This document shows positions 33,486-44,915 of a DNA stretch of 64,000 nt, one piece after another. The DNA lies in contig OY288262.1 in assembly GCA_958450325.1 (NCBI GenBank), positions 11,257,081-11,321,080 on the forward strand. Reading direction: 5' to 3'. The notes under the pieces were generated by a model. It searched no databases and was not told where the DNA came from. It saw only the letters and a program-made list of their open reading frames with translations. The DNA comes from Agrostemma githago (taxonomy: Eukaryota > Streptophyta > Magnoliopsida > Caryophyllales > Caryophyllaceae). The stretch's first letter is position 1. Each line of letters begins with the position of its first letter. Position numbers and translations under genes: made by a program.

Positions 33486-34874
33486 CTATCTAAACTGTTT
33501 ATTTCCTTTCAAAACCTTGAAGAAGGGCGTTGATTTGTCGGCTGACCTGGCGATGAAGCGTGCCAGAGCGGCCATCCTGCCCGTTAGACGTTGGATATCT
33601 CTTATGGTTTTTGGCTCTGGAAGATCCAGGATGGCTTGAACCTTTTCAAGGTTGGCGTCTATTCCCCTGGCGCTGACCAGCAAGTCCAGGAACTTGCCAG
33701 AACGAACTCCAAACGTACACTTCTTGGGATTGAGTTTTATTTTGTAGGTTCGCAGAGAGGAGAAAGTCTCCTGCAAGTCCCTTAAATGCTCAGCATCCCC
33801 CTTACTTTTCACAATCGCGTCGTCTACGTAAGCTTCTAGATTTCTGCCTTTCTGGTTTTCGAAGACTTTGTCAACCAACCGCTGGTAGGTGGCGCCTGCG
33901 TTCTTTAGCCCAAATGGCATCATTTTATAAATATAAGTTCCGGCGCTAGTGATGAACGCGCATTTTACCCTGTCCGGCTGCCAAAGATAGACTTGATGGT
34001 ACCCTGAAAAGGCGTCCAAAAAGCTGAGCGTGGTGTACCCGCTGGTGGCATCCACCAACTGGTCAATCCTCGGGAGAGGATAACAGTCCTTCGGGCAGGC
34101 TTTGTTAAGGTTTGTGAAGTCCACACACATTCGCCATGCTCCTGAAGACTATTTAACCATTACTACGTTGGCCAGCCATTCGGGGTAGTCGCAGCTCTCT
34201 ATAAAATTAGCCTTCAAGAGTTTTTCGATTTCTTCCTTGATGGCCTGATCCTTCTCTGCAGACATGTTTCTCTTTTTCTGTTTCACAGGGAAGGCCTCCG
34301 GGTTTAAGTTCAACTTGTGAACGATATGTGCCGGATCGACCCCCGACATCTCATCTGCCGAGTAGACGAAAACGTCCCTGTTGTCCTTTAAGACCCTGAT
34401 CAATTCCTCGCGATAGGGATTTACTAGGTCAACCCCTATAAGGACCTGTCTTCCGGGCTCCAGATCCACCAGCATGCTTTTTCCCTCAGGTTCAAGGTGG
34501 TCAGCAGTCTGCTGGCCAGCTGGGATCTCTCCCTCCCTGCTGGGGGAGCTGTTAGCCTTTCGTTTTCCCTTTCTCTCGGCTTCGTGGGCCTGCAGGGCTA
34601 CGGAATAACATTGTCTGGCAGATTCCTGGTTTCCGTGCACCTTTCCCTCCATGCCGAAGTCTGTGACGTAGGCGATGGTTACTCGCCCTGCATCTTCAGG
34701 GGTGATGCTCAGGGTCATGCCCTTTGGACTTCCTGTCCTCTCAGCATAGCAAATTTGATTCCGTAATTCCCGGATTTGCCTTTTCTGGCCTCTCCTGCTC
34801 CTCTGGCCCTCTGCATCCCCTGATATCACGTGGATTATCAGGCGATTCTGCGCCGATCCCTCGGGCTTCTCCAC
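33486..34874 (-). pseudogene. Tat pol: linker and reverse transcriptase, protease missing
   Basis: Copies element RNA into DNA. Two open stretches in the same frame (34149-34874, 33486-34130) are split by one TAG after VVMVK, where a lysine is normal. The core has MCVDFTNLNKACPKD, PLPRIDQLVD, MPFGLKNAGATYQRLV and the catalytic AYVDDAIVKS (YVDD). Upstream, ITPEDAG passes directly into VTIAYVTDFGMEGKVHG. The related element at 52979 has over 100 residues with VDTGS between the matching blocks, so the protease domain was deleted here (junction near 34692). Confidence 0.92.
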
Positions 34875-36602
34875 CGTTTCCTTCAGGTTTTTGTTTCTTG
34901 CGGCGTAGTTGCTCAGCCAGCCATTCCTAATGAGCTTTTCAATCTCGTCTTTTAGGTAGCGGCATTCCTCGGTGGTGTGCCCTACACAATCATGGAATGT
35001 GCAGAATTTCTTTGGATCGCCCTTCGAGCTGCGTGGCTTGCTTGGACGATTCCATTTGGCTGTTTCCTTCTCTAGCTCAAAGATTTATACCATAGATTTG
35101 TTGAGAGCTGTATAGCTATCAAATCTGGGCTGGTAAGCTACGCGTTCCTTTCTGGGGGTGTCTCCCTCCTCAGCTCTCTGCTTCCCTGCATTGGCCCTGC
35201 CGCGTCCACCCTGCGGTCCCCCCTGCGGCTTGGCATGGCCTGCGGGGGTGTCCGGCAGGCTGTGGAATTCCTCCTGCAGCATAAATCCCTCTGCAATTTT
35301 TCGGGCCTTGGCCAGAGTTTCTGGCTGAGCTCTAATCATTTGGTTTTTCATTTCCCAAGGGAGCAAAGAGTTGGTCAAGGCGTATGCCGCTGTCGGATCA
35401 TCTATCTCCTTGACCTGCTGGAAGGATAGATCGAATCTTTTCAAGTACTCCCTGACTGTTTCGCCCTTCTTCTGTCTAAGGGTCATCAGGTCAAAGCGGG
35501 TGAGACGACGTCTTTTGTTCCCGACATATTGGTCCAGAAAAGCTTCGGCTAGTTCGATGAAATAGCTGATTCAACCTTGTGGCAGATCCCTGAACCACCC
35601 CTGGGCCAGACCCACTAGGGTGGTGGGAAAGATTTTACACCATACTGCATCGTCGGCGTCGTACATACTCATGTGACTTTCATATGCAGCCAGATGATCC
35701 TCTGGGTCGGTAGTGCCATCGAACTTCACAGACGACATTTTGATTTTTGGAATGGGATACCCCTGCACTTCTGGGTGAAGTGGGGTCCTGGTAGGTCTGC
35801 CTGCCATCCTTCACCTGCTCCTGATGGAGTGGTAACCGTGATCATCCCATCTATCAGGGGTCGGTTTCCTACAGCCGGGGGAGCGGTGTCTGGGCGGCTG
35901 CCTACTGATTGCTTCGTCCTCTCTGGCAGGGGAGTGATATCGCGAGCGTTTTTTCTGGGTAGGTTCGAGATTATCGCCCTGACGATGTCTTGACTTCATG
36001 GGTTGCCCATGGTTGAGTCTTGACTGGAGGTTTTGAGACAGCCCTGGCGCTGGCTGTGACTATGCCATAGGTGTCAGCCTGGAGAAGACATTACCCTGCC
36101 TTTCTCCCAGGCGTTTGGACGCAGGCTCTCTGTGCCTCATTCGATCTCACAGATCTTGGGACAAGCCCCTTTTCTCGAGGGCAGCTGTGGATTCTGTAGT
36201 GTGTATAGAGAATGCCTGCTGTTGAGCAGACTGCTCCTGATTTCCTGCTGTAATACGCTTCTGCACTTGCGCATACGCTTGAGTCGTTTTCTTTGCTTTC
36301 CTTTGGATTTTCTTGGCGGCGGTCCGCTTCGTGCCCCCAGTCCCTTCCCCACTTTCAAAGTGGAGTTGCCTGGGGGTCTTCGCGACCCTGCCCACCAGGT
36401 CCTCTGGAGTGAACTCTTGGTTGAGCATTGCCGAGAAGAAGGCCGCTGTCTGCGCCATCTGAGCAGGGGTGAGGTTCAAGTTGTGCCTCTGATGTCCAGC
36501 CTGCCCTGCTACGACAACAGCGTCCTTGCCGGGTGCTCTCTGAAGACTGGCCCGCCCTACCCCTGGAATTGTGGCGGCAGGCGTTTTCTCCGGCAACGGC
36601 AT
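34875..36602 (-). pseudogene. Tat Gag
   Basis: Capsid/nucleocapsid polyprotein. Start ATG at 36602 (MPLPEKTPAAT). The frame continues to the pol part with stops near 36145, 36060, 35809, 35569 and 35087. Features: an N-terminal FFSAMLNQEFTPEDL and TKRTAAKKIQRKA basic segment, an arginine-rich middle, the Retrotrans_gag core (LAQGWFRDLPQG, LDQY, EYLKRFDLSFQQV, LTNSLLPWE) and a zinc-knuckle variant CTFHDCVGHTTEEC near 34965-35010. The plus-strand ORFs at 35673 and 36132 are shadows. Confidence 0.88.
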
Positions 36603-36726
36603 ACCATACAGAGGACCTTTGGTGGTACCGTCGACCCTGCCCCAGAACTGGCGTCAACGATTTCAGGGATGATTGTTTTAGCTGGTTGATTTTCTGTGGG
36701 TAACTCGTGAGCATAACCAAATTTCT

Positions 36727-36744
36727 TCCCCACAAACGGCGCCA
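36727..36744 (-). other. Primer-binding site of the Tat element, tRNA-Asp-type
   Basis: Minus-strand TGGCGCCGTTTGTGGGGA, 3 bases inside the 5' LTR. It resembles the tRNA-Asp primer site TGGCGCCGTTGCCGGGGA with a few mismatches. Confidence 0.8.
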
Positions 36745-36747
36745 AAT

Positions 36748-37442
36748 TGTTCCTGTATTGGAATCAATTAACCCGACCTTGGATTCGGGTCTTTAGGATG
36801 TGATACTACTAGCTTGATGATCGCCTGACTTCCTTCGTTCTCCCCTTTCTTTCACTCCGGAGTCGGACCTTCCCGGAGAATATTGGCTGCTCCCTGCACA
36901 ATGAACGCACAGGGCCTCGGAGGTGTCTGAGGGAACCCTCTCCGATGCCTAAGCCAGTCCGTGGATTGCCTTGATGAACCTAGTTCGTGAGGAGCTAGGT
37001 GGCGGTTTTTTAGAGTGAAAGTCTAGAGAGAGAAAGTCCAAACTTTTGTATGTGGGAGGAAGGAAAGTATTTATACGTTCCTCCAAGAGAGAGAAATGTG
37101 AAAGAGAGAGAGAAGGAGAGTGGGTGGACAGTGAAGCGACATGTGGATCCATTATGTCGACTCATTTTCCTTTACCTTAGGCAAAATGACGGAGGGGCCC
37201 CTGGTTTCCCCTGGCCCTGCCTGGGGGAAGAACACCCCGGGGACAGGCAGGCGGGGGGGCTTGGTTGCCCTGCTTGGCAGATGGCATGGCCTGCCGGATG
37301 GCAGGTGACTAGGGTTGCATGCTTGAGAGTTGCAGTGAACTCGCAGGATGGGCTGTAGGGGAGACCTCCTTTTGTTCTTGGGCCAGGCCACCCCGGGTGC
37401 CGATTTGACGGACGACCCGTGGTAGGCTACCGACCCTCATCA
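36748..37442 (-). repeat. 5' LTR of the Tat element
   Basis: 695 bp; on the minus strand it starts TGATGAGGG and ends ACAGGAACA. TATA is the complement of 37069-37076. It matches 1-451 over their shared length. The flank next to it starts GATAT at 37443. Confidence 0.88.
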
Positions 37443-39487
37443 GATATATTAGATTATTTGAAAATGTTTTGGCATAAACTAGCGATTAATAATGTCGAGT
37501 TACAAGTACGGAGTAGTACGCATAACCTTTGACTCTATCGACTCTATTTCCGCCTTGTAGTCCTTTGAATTTTTCTTCGACTTCTTCTGCAAGGTTGTCG
37601 TCCTTATTCTTATCTTCAAAACATGTACTTGGAGGTGCTAGTGTGAGAAACAATGGAGGAGTTATGGTCGACTTAAGTTATCTTAACCTAAAAATAATGT
37701 TACATAATAATAATAATTATTTAAATAATAAAAAGATATGTTAAATTTTGAGAATCAATATATATAATTAAAGGAAGCTTTTTTCGAGGGAATCCAACTT
37801 TTATGAAACACTAAGAATTTAAATATATTATCCATATTAAAAGTGGTTATGATAAATAATACTCCTATTTGTTTTAGTATTAGATAATAAATAATTGACT
37901 CTTAGTATCAGACAAAACAATCCTAACATCCCTAAGAGTCAAAGAATTACCATTATATAAACCGTCAATTACCACCTCAGAAAACAACAAAATTTGAATA
38001 GACAGCGTGTGGAAGGCGTAAAATGGTTATGATTATTTCAAATAATCATCATTTTTGGAGAATTATTATTAAAATAAAATTATTATCCTAATATAAGTAT
38101 ATATATTTATTAAGATAAAATTATCCTAATTGAATTGGATTTATATTTTTGTGAAAATACGGTGTAAGAAATTACAATTTTATAACTTTTTACCTTTTAA
38201 ATCAATAAAAAAATTTAAGAGTTTTTTAATTTAATATTGGAGTATTTTATTTATATTCATTACTTGTCATATTTATATAGAAATAATTATAAATAATAAA
38301 TGTTTTAAAAGATATTACACAATAAAAAAATAAATTATTACTTCATTTATAGGTGTCATCAAAATAAAACTACACTGCATTTAATATTGCAATCATATAG
38401 AGTAAATAATTTTTAACGGAAAGGTCGGGTCGGGCCGCGACCCTAATATACCCGGTTTGATGACAGTCAAGTAGCGGATCAAGATTTATAGGTGTTGACC
38501 TACGACAAAACGGGTTGGATGAGTTGGGTTTACGGGTCAAGTCAAGTCATTATGATCAACTAGAGAGTACATCTTTAGTCTTCTTATTTATAAGCAAACA
38601 ACATACGGAATATATACTAATAAGAGTGCTAGATAATTTAAGTTAAAATTAGAAACAAAATCATATTCAAATAAATTGATTAATATATAAAAAAATAATT
38701 ATGTTCAATCAATCAATCCGTCAATTATCAATACAATTAAATGATACGTTTTTCGAGCGACGTTGGTAATCTCCAATAGTTTTAGAATTCTTAAATACAA
38801 ACTTAAATTATTTATCATATTTAAGTATTTTAAAATTTTGAACACTGCAAACTTGATTAAACTATTTTAACTAATTCAAAATTTAATGAAGTTAAAACAC
38901 TTAAATAAAATAATTAAATAATTAAAAACAATATGAATACATGTCAGGTTAGACTACGGGTATTTCGAGTAACATGTAGTCTCAAACTTTTTTAAACTAC
39001 ATAATTTATTTAAATAACTTTATATATGTCGGGTTAGACTACAGGTCGGTTCAAATAGGGGTCGGGTTATACGGGTCACGAGGCGGATTATGCTTAGAAT
39101 ACAGCTGAAAAATAGTTTTGAATGTAGATTTTTTTTTACCTTCAAGTAGAACGGAGTAATATTTTCGATATTACCTTTTTATTTTATTAATAATATTATT
39201 TTTATACTTCTTTATTATAATGTTTATATTACAATGAATTTTTAAAACTATTTTAATAATTATTTACTATCAAAAGATAAAAAATGTTGTATTAAATTGA
39301 ATATTAATTTATATTTGTAATTTAAAATATCGGGTGTCACGGATCAAGATTTAGATGTCTTGAATCTTAGCGTATGAATAAACGGGTTGAGCGGATCGTG
39401 TTACAAGTCAGGTCAAGTTTTGTTGAGTCTAATAGTAACGTTACTATTTAACACGATAACACAAATTTAATCTCCCAACAAGTGTTC

Positions 39488-39667
39488 CTTGTGACGACCA
39501 TTTCTGTCACAGAATCGCAAGCTTGCGACGGGGAAAATACATACTACCCATTGGGTAGATAAGACAAAACAAAGTGTCATTTACTAAGTATTTTGCTTTA
39601 GTTTATCTACCCCACATAGGTAGTACTTGACCCGTCGCAAGTTTGCGACGAATATATCCGTCACAAG
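39488..39667. mobile_element. MITE of about 180 bp
   Basis: Ends CTTGTGACG/CGTCACAAG are inverted. Inside them, GCAAGCTTGCGACGGG is matched by an inverted CCCGTCGCAAGTTTGCG, then GGTAGATAA by TTATCTACC. A central 40 bases differ. I could not define its target duplication. Confidence 0.6.
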
Positions 39668-40190
39668 TAAGAATTTCTGTTAGGCTCCCTATATACAACT
39701 TTACAAGAGAGTAACGTACTAAAATTGCTAGATAATTTATGTTAAGATTAGACATAGAATTATATTCAAATAAAAGAATAATATATAAAATTAATTATAT
39801 CGAATAACTAATAAATTAAAATGAGAGTTTTAAAAAAATCTAGGCAGAGTAATAGATTGAGTCGAACTAGGCTTTTAGATTAAAGCTTTTAGATTGGTTT
39901 AGGTCAAATGGGTCGTGAAAAAGGGCTCATGACCCTAAAAACAATGGGTTGGGCGGGTAAGGTCGAATATAGTGCGAGATGATGACATACCTACAGAATA
40001 TTTGATGTACAAAGTCAAATGATTATAATCTTATAAAATAAAAGACACAGATAAACTAAATGTTCACAGATGAGTTGTGACGTATTAATATTGCTCACAG
40101 ATACATGACCTACTACTTTGACGAGCGTCGTTTTTTATTCAAGTAACTAAGCTAATCAATATAGGCACTAGACCAGTCAAACAAGTCGAG

Positions 40191-40310
40191 CGGGTCAGCT
40201 CACGGGTCGAGTTATACGAGTGGAGTCAGGATACGGGTCGGCTCACGGGTCGAGTTATACGAGTGGAGTCAGGATACGGGTCGGGTTATACGAGTCACGG
40301 GTCGAGTTAT
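40191..40310. repeat. 43-bp tandem repeat
   Basis: Two units (40191-40233, 40234-40276) differ at one base; a shorter third unit follows. The core is CACGGGTCGAGTTATACGAG. Confidence 0.9.
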
Positions 40311-40923
40311 TATCAATAACTCCAAAATTATAATTATTTGAAATAATCATAAACAGTTCGTCACAGTCAATATTATAAAATGAAGTATTATCACTATTAT
40401 GGATGATTTAGTAGCATTTTTGTTGCACTCGTGCATCGCACGGGCATTACAACTAGTAACACATTAAAATGAGAATATATTTGGAGAAATAAAATATGAA
40501 ATTCATGACCATCCCACAGATGGGGGTCTAGGAGTTTCCAAAACTCAATAAAATAGAACGTAAAGCAGAAAGTATTTCTAAAAGGTTTTAGAAATACGGG
40601 GTGTTACAATGAGTTACATTATCATCATTGTTCCGGAAAAAAAACATTGTTCAAGAAAAAAACATTACCATCATTTTTATGACTTTGTAATAAATAGTAT
40701 AATAAAAATATTGGTTTATTAATTGATAGGCTAAAGTCGTATGCCTCAAATTACTAATTTATAATCACTTATAACCAACTAACTAAAACAATAGTATAAC
40801 GGAAATAAGGGTCGAACCCACAGAGAAAAGTGATATATCACAATAAGAAAAGTGATATATTTATATAACTGTGTACTAATGTAGAACGATAAATATAACT
40901 AATTAATTAAACAATAAGAAAAG

Positions 40924-42098
40924 TGATATATTTATATGATCTTGATATAATAATGGTATAATAGAAGTAGTGAAATAGGAAATTATATTATGATTAATAT
41001 TATATTCACTACATAATATGATACATATTTATAGATATCGAAACATTGCTTCGTGAAGAGTCGCGTCGCTTGGAGGAGGTAGACATCCATATTATAATAC
41101 TCCCCATTGGATGACTACCATCCAAAAATATAACATTCTCTATGCGAATGAAATGTTGCCTCATTAAAACCTTACCAGGAAAACCCAGTGGGAAAAAACC
41201 ATGGTAAAGGAAAAAGAGTACAACTCGCATTACTCCCCCTGATGATTATATCACAAAAGATCTTTATAACGCCGTAATCCAAGTCCTTGTATCAACTTCT
41301 TGAATGTAGTTGTAGGAAGAGCTTTTGTGAATAAGTCTGCCAGATTTTCACTTGAACGAATTTGTAAAACATTGATATCTCCACCTTTCTCAAGTTCGTG
41401 AGTGAAAAAGAATTTAGGTGAAATGTGTTTTGTCCTATCTCCTTTGATATATCCTTCCTTTAGTTGAGCAATACATGCAGTATTATCTTCATATATAATG
41501 GTTGGTGCTTCTTTATTGGAGCACAATCCACAATCTTCCCGTATGTGTTGAATAACAGACCTTAACCAAACACACTCACGACTAGCTTCATGGATTGCTA
41601 AAATCTCAGAATGATTAGAAGAAGTAGCTACAAGAGTTTGTTTCATAGAACGCCAAGAAATAGCAGTACCACCATATGTAAACACATATCCAGTTTGTGA
41701 ACGTGAATTATGAGGGTCAGATAAATAAACTGGCAAAATTTGTAGATAATAATTCAATATGAGAGAATAATAATAATAAGTCCCGATTATCCTTTGCACT
41801 CAACCCCGATATGAACGATGATGATCTTATAACGATGATTATCCTTTGAAAAATGATCGTAATAGAATTATAACGTAATACTGAGCGATTGTTGATTTGA
41901 AAAGACAATCGTGTTGATAACGTGATATATTTATATGATCTTGATATAATAATGGTATAACAGAAGTAGTGAAATAGGAAATTATATTATGATTAATATT
42001 ATATTCACTACATAATATGATACATATTTATAGATATCGAAACATTGCTTCGTGAAGAGTCGCGTCGCTTGGAGGAGGTAGACATCCATATTATAACA
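40924..42098 (-). mobile_element. Internally deleted Ty1/Copia element
   Basis: Two 176-bp LTRs (40924-41099, 41923-42098) starting TGATATATTT are flanked by AAAAG at 40919-40923 and 42099-42103. The empty site in the other LTR of element E reads AAAAGGGGG. The purine tract AATGGGGAG is the complement of 41100-41108. The interior of 823 bp keeps only the C-terminal RNase H. Confidence 0.92.
41251..41799 (-). pseudogene. Copia RNase H fragment
   Basis: C-terminal part of Copia pol. TGYVFTYGGTAISWRSMKQ is followed by SSNHSEILAIHEASRE, IYEDNTACIAQ, RTKHISPKFFFTHEL and ADLFTKALPTTTFKKLI, the normal block order. The first ~16 residues do not fit the family, so the true domain starts near NSRSQTG. 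Gag, protease, integrase and most of reverse transcriptase are deleted. The frame reaches its natural end 150 bases before the 3' LTR. Confidence 0.88.
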
Positions 42099-43136
42099 AA
42101 AAGGGGGATTTTGAATAATTGTTTAATAACTAAAACTAATAAAGATGAAAACTTTAACTAAATCAGATGATTAAAAGGTCTCGGGTCAAGTACAAATCCA
42201 GAACTTAATCACAAATGATCATCGAAATCCGGTTCAAATTATTCTTGATTACTTTATCGTGAATCGTAGATTCTAATCCTCCTTATGAATAACTAATTAA
42301 AACGTATCCCGTTCCTAATTAGATCTAACTGTTAAACAACCTAAACAATTCGGTTCTAGATTTAATTCAACAGCAGCATTAATAGATAGAGAATTCAATA
42401 AAGAGATAAATAAACACATACAATCCAGTTGTATTATAAATCTATGATAGTTGCTCCTAAGTCTTAATATCAACGAATCCCGTTCAATAATTAAGTCTTA
42501 GATGTTACTCAGGTCAAGTTAATCAACAAATCATGTTCAATTAACAAAACTAACAATAGAACGATGAAATAGATAAGTAGTTGATCACTCTAGGAATCAA
42601 TAACAACATTCATATAATTAAACTGAGCAATTAATCAATAATCAAGAATAAAGATAAGAACTTTCAAACTCACAACCGATAATTAAGCGTTTCAATGTCT
42701 TGAACCAAGATGAGAAATTAGTTACACATAGAACTAGGGTTGAACGTGCAACTTCTCAAAGAATATCAATCCTAAAACTAATACTAGTCGTGACTATATA
42801 AACTAGTAATAATAGTAGTCTAATAATAATAGGAAAGTCTAATGATTACCAAAAGCTAATAATAAAATAAAATAATAAAATATAATAATCCTAATAAATA
42901 TTAAGCTGTCACGGAACCTAAAGAGATTAAATTCCGTCTTCAATTTCCGAGCTTGTTCTTCCAGATCCTCGTCTCGGGCTGAATCAACTAAATAATCATG
43001 TCGTACTCCAAAATCCTCAAATTAGCTCATAGGATAACCACACGGACATTACACAAATACGACAAAATAACACCAAATTAGTCAACCAAATTACACCTAA
43101 ATCATCGTTATAATCCTGACTAAATACGGCCTATCA

Positions 43137-44915
43137 AATATCCCCACGCTTGAACCTTTACTCGTCCCCGAGTAAAACTCGAAGAACACAATAATATCCA
43201 TCACTAGTCTAAAATGCGCGGGTACAACATTAAACTCACGGCTCTCGCACGCCAACCTTCAAACTCCCTCGTAACAAAACATCACCAACAAACTACGGTC
43301 ACCAACTCGAATCATCCTCACGACAAAAAGACACCAATATGTGAAAATACACAACAATAAAATTCTAACGCCCCTTATCGCTCCGATCCTAAAACGGATC
43401 ACATGTGCTACAAATGTCACCGATAAAAGTTGTATACCACAATATTACACAACCCGCACATGTGATCAATCCTAAGCACCTCTAATCGCCAAAACAAACA
43501 ATTACACCCAATCGCATAAATAAGGTGCAATCACCCCACTCCGCACCGCGATTCTTCTCACCGTAGCCAACTATCCTACCCTTCCGACCTTCTTTGTCAC
43601 CCTTATTATGACTCCACACCAAGAACAGATAAAGTAAATGTGAGTTTTTTTTCCTAATTCCCTCATTTTGCCTAGAGCGTCCGCCCTTGCGGATTTTCAC
43701 TCTAGCTTTCATTTTTTTTCTCACACTACTCTAGTGGCACGCAACTCGATTTTTCTTTTTACCCGGAGCGCCCTTTCGGGTTTTCACTCCGTCCTCGACC
43801 ACATCTCCCATTCTTGCCTAGGCGCCGTTTCGGGTTTTCACCTAGCCGGGTTTATTTATTTCTTTTTGCTTTTTTTTTTCAATTTTTCTCGAACTTTTTT
43901 CCTTTCTCTTTCATCATTTTTTACCTTTAAATTACAACACGAACGACGGTTACAAGACGAGACAAATATAAATCCCTTCCCACACTTATTCCGAGCATTG
44001 TCCTCAATGTGAGACCAAGGACAAATATAAATACGATAAATGGGGAAGAGGGATTTGAACATGGATAACCGGCTCGTCGTAACCACTATACTTCCATGAA
44101 GTTCCCAAACAAACCTCACCAACACTTAGTTAACATAAAACGTCCACCCTCACCATACATCTTCACTAGCTCGACTAATGCATTGTCTCCATCTACTATA
44201 TAACTAAGAAAATAACTCCAATACCCATAATGAAAACACAACCAAACTTGACCAAGTCGGGCTAATTGCAAACCGACTCCAAAATCAACCAAACGTACCC
44301 ATAGACAGTTCTTTGAGCAGAAATCAAACCTACAACACCAACACGACATTAACAAGCTCGTGAAAAATCAACTCACACACTATCAACTCCGCTCAAACCA
44401 TGATAATTCCAAATCGAGGCCACGGTGAAATTAAACTAACAGCAGCAATGTTTTTTTTCGTGGAAGAAGAAGATGAAGATGGGGATCTGGGTAGTGAACA
44501 TGTTTTTTTTTCGTTTTAATTTTTTTTAATTGGAGAAGAATACCTGACAGTGAAAGAAAAGCGCGTGACTCGCTTGATAACGCCGCGATTCGCGCGGTAG
44601 GCCGCTGTTTCCTTCCATCGCGACAAATTTCTCCGCTTTTCAGCAGTCTGCTATACTAGTCGCCCCATTGGCATGCTACTCGCCCCAATTACTGAAAAAT
44701 TGTGATTTTCTTCTCCTATTACAAAACAAAAGTTAGTAATTATCAACTAAGTAAAATAAAATTAATTGATTAAAACGACGACGAAAAACGATACGAAAAT
44801 AATATTAGGACCTATGACCCGTAGAATTTTTTTTTTACAATAAAAATCTACAATACACGGGTTGCCTCCCGGAAGCGATTTTGTTTATAGTCGTTCGCTC
44901 GACTTGGATACGAGT
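43137..44915 (-). other. Non-coding 3' interior of element E
   Basis: It replaces the expected reverse transcriptase and integrase. GGGTTGCCTCCCGGAAGCG (about 44858) resembles a conserved non-coding block I recall from Athila-like plant elements. Long poly-T stretches and the hairpin array at 43672-43845 lie in it. No coding domain on either strand. Confidence 0.75.
43672..43845. repeat. Array of three hairpin modules with compensated stems
   Basis: Module 1 (43672-43705) has outer stem CTAGAG/CTCTAG, module 2 (43764-43791) CGGAG/CTCCG, module 3 (43818-43845) CTAGG/CCTAG. Each keeps CG after the left arm, a G+C inner stem, and TTTTCA before the right arm. T-rich linkers separate them. Confidence 0.8.

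Larger units (their letters stand above)
1..37442 (-). mobile_element. Tat/Retand-like Ty3/Gypsy retrotransposon with many nested insertions
   Basis: The element reads leftwards: 5' LTR 36748-37442, tRNA-Asp-type primer site 36727-36744, gag-pol 36602-31303, tandem repeats, an antisense gene, and a 3' LTR at 1-451. The two LTR copies match along their shared 451 bases with few differences. Removing the nested elements leaves about 12 kb, a normal size for this lineage. Tat membership is supported by two successive RNase H domains in pol and by an antisense ORF between pol and the 3' LTR, both known Tat traits. The element is dead: gag-pol has about eight in-frame stops, two frameshifts and no protease. 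The outer TSD cannot be tested because the left end is outside the window. Confidence 0.82.
37443..40718. other. AT-rich intergenic DNA, no gene recognised
   Basis: About 70% A+T by eye, with no coding frame of note. Dispersed GGGTCGGGTTATACGGGTC-like patches recur (about 38430, 39050, 40170-40320), as do two diverged copies of a CGGATCAAGATTTA block (38478 and 39343). A fragment ending GGGGTGTTACA near 40608 looks like a reversed tail of a TGTAACACCCC-type LTR. Confidence 0.5.
40724..43136 (-). repeat. 3' LTR of element E, interrupted by a Copia element
   Basis: Without the insertion it matches the 1210-bp right LTR at about 98% by eye. It also has foreign filler sequence at 40826-40867, where the right LTR has a 13-base stretch. 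Confidence 0.9.

Noticed and set aside
36132..36689. 185-residue plus-strand ORF
   Set aside because: Complement of Tat gag, where the minus strand has recognisable blocks in the same region.
37529..37744. 71-residue ORF in AT-rich DNA
   Set aside because: No homology pattern, low complexity at the end (NNNNYLNNKK), and no promoter or intron signals.
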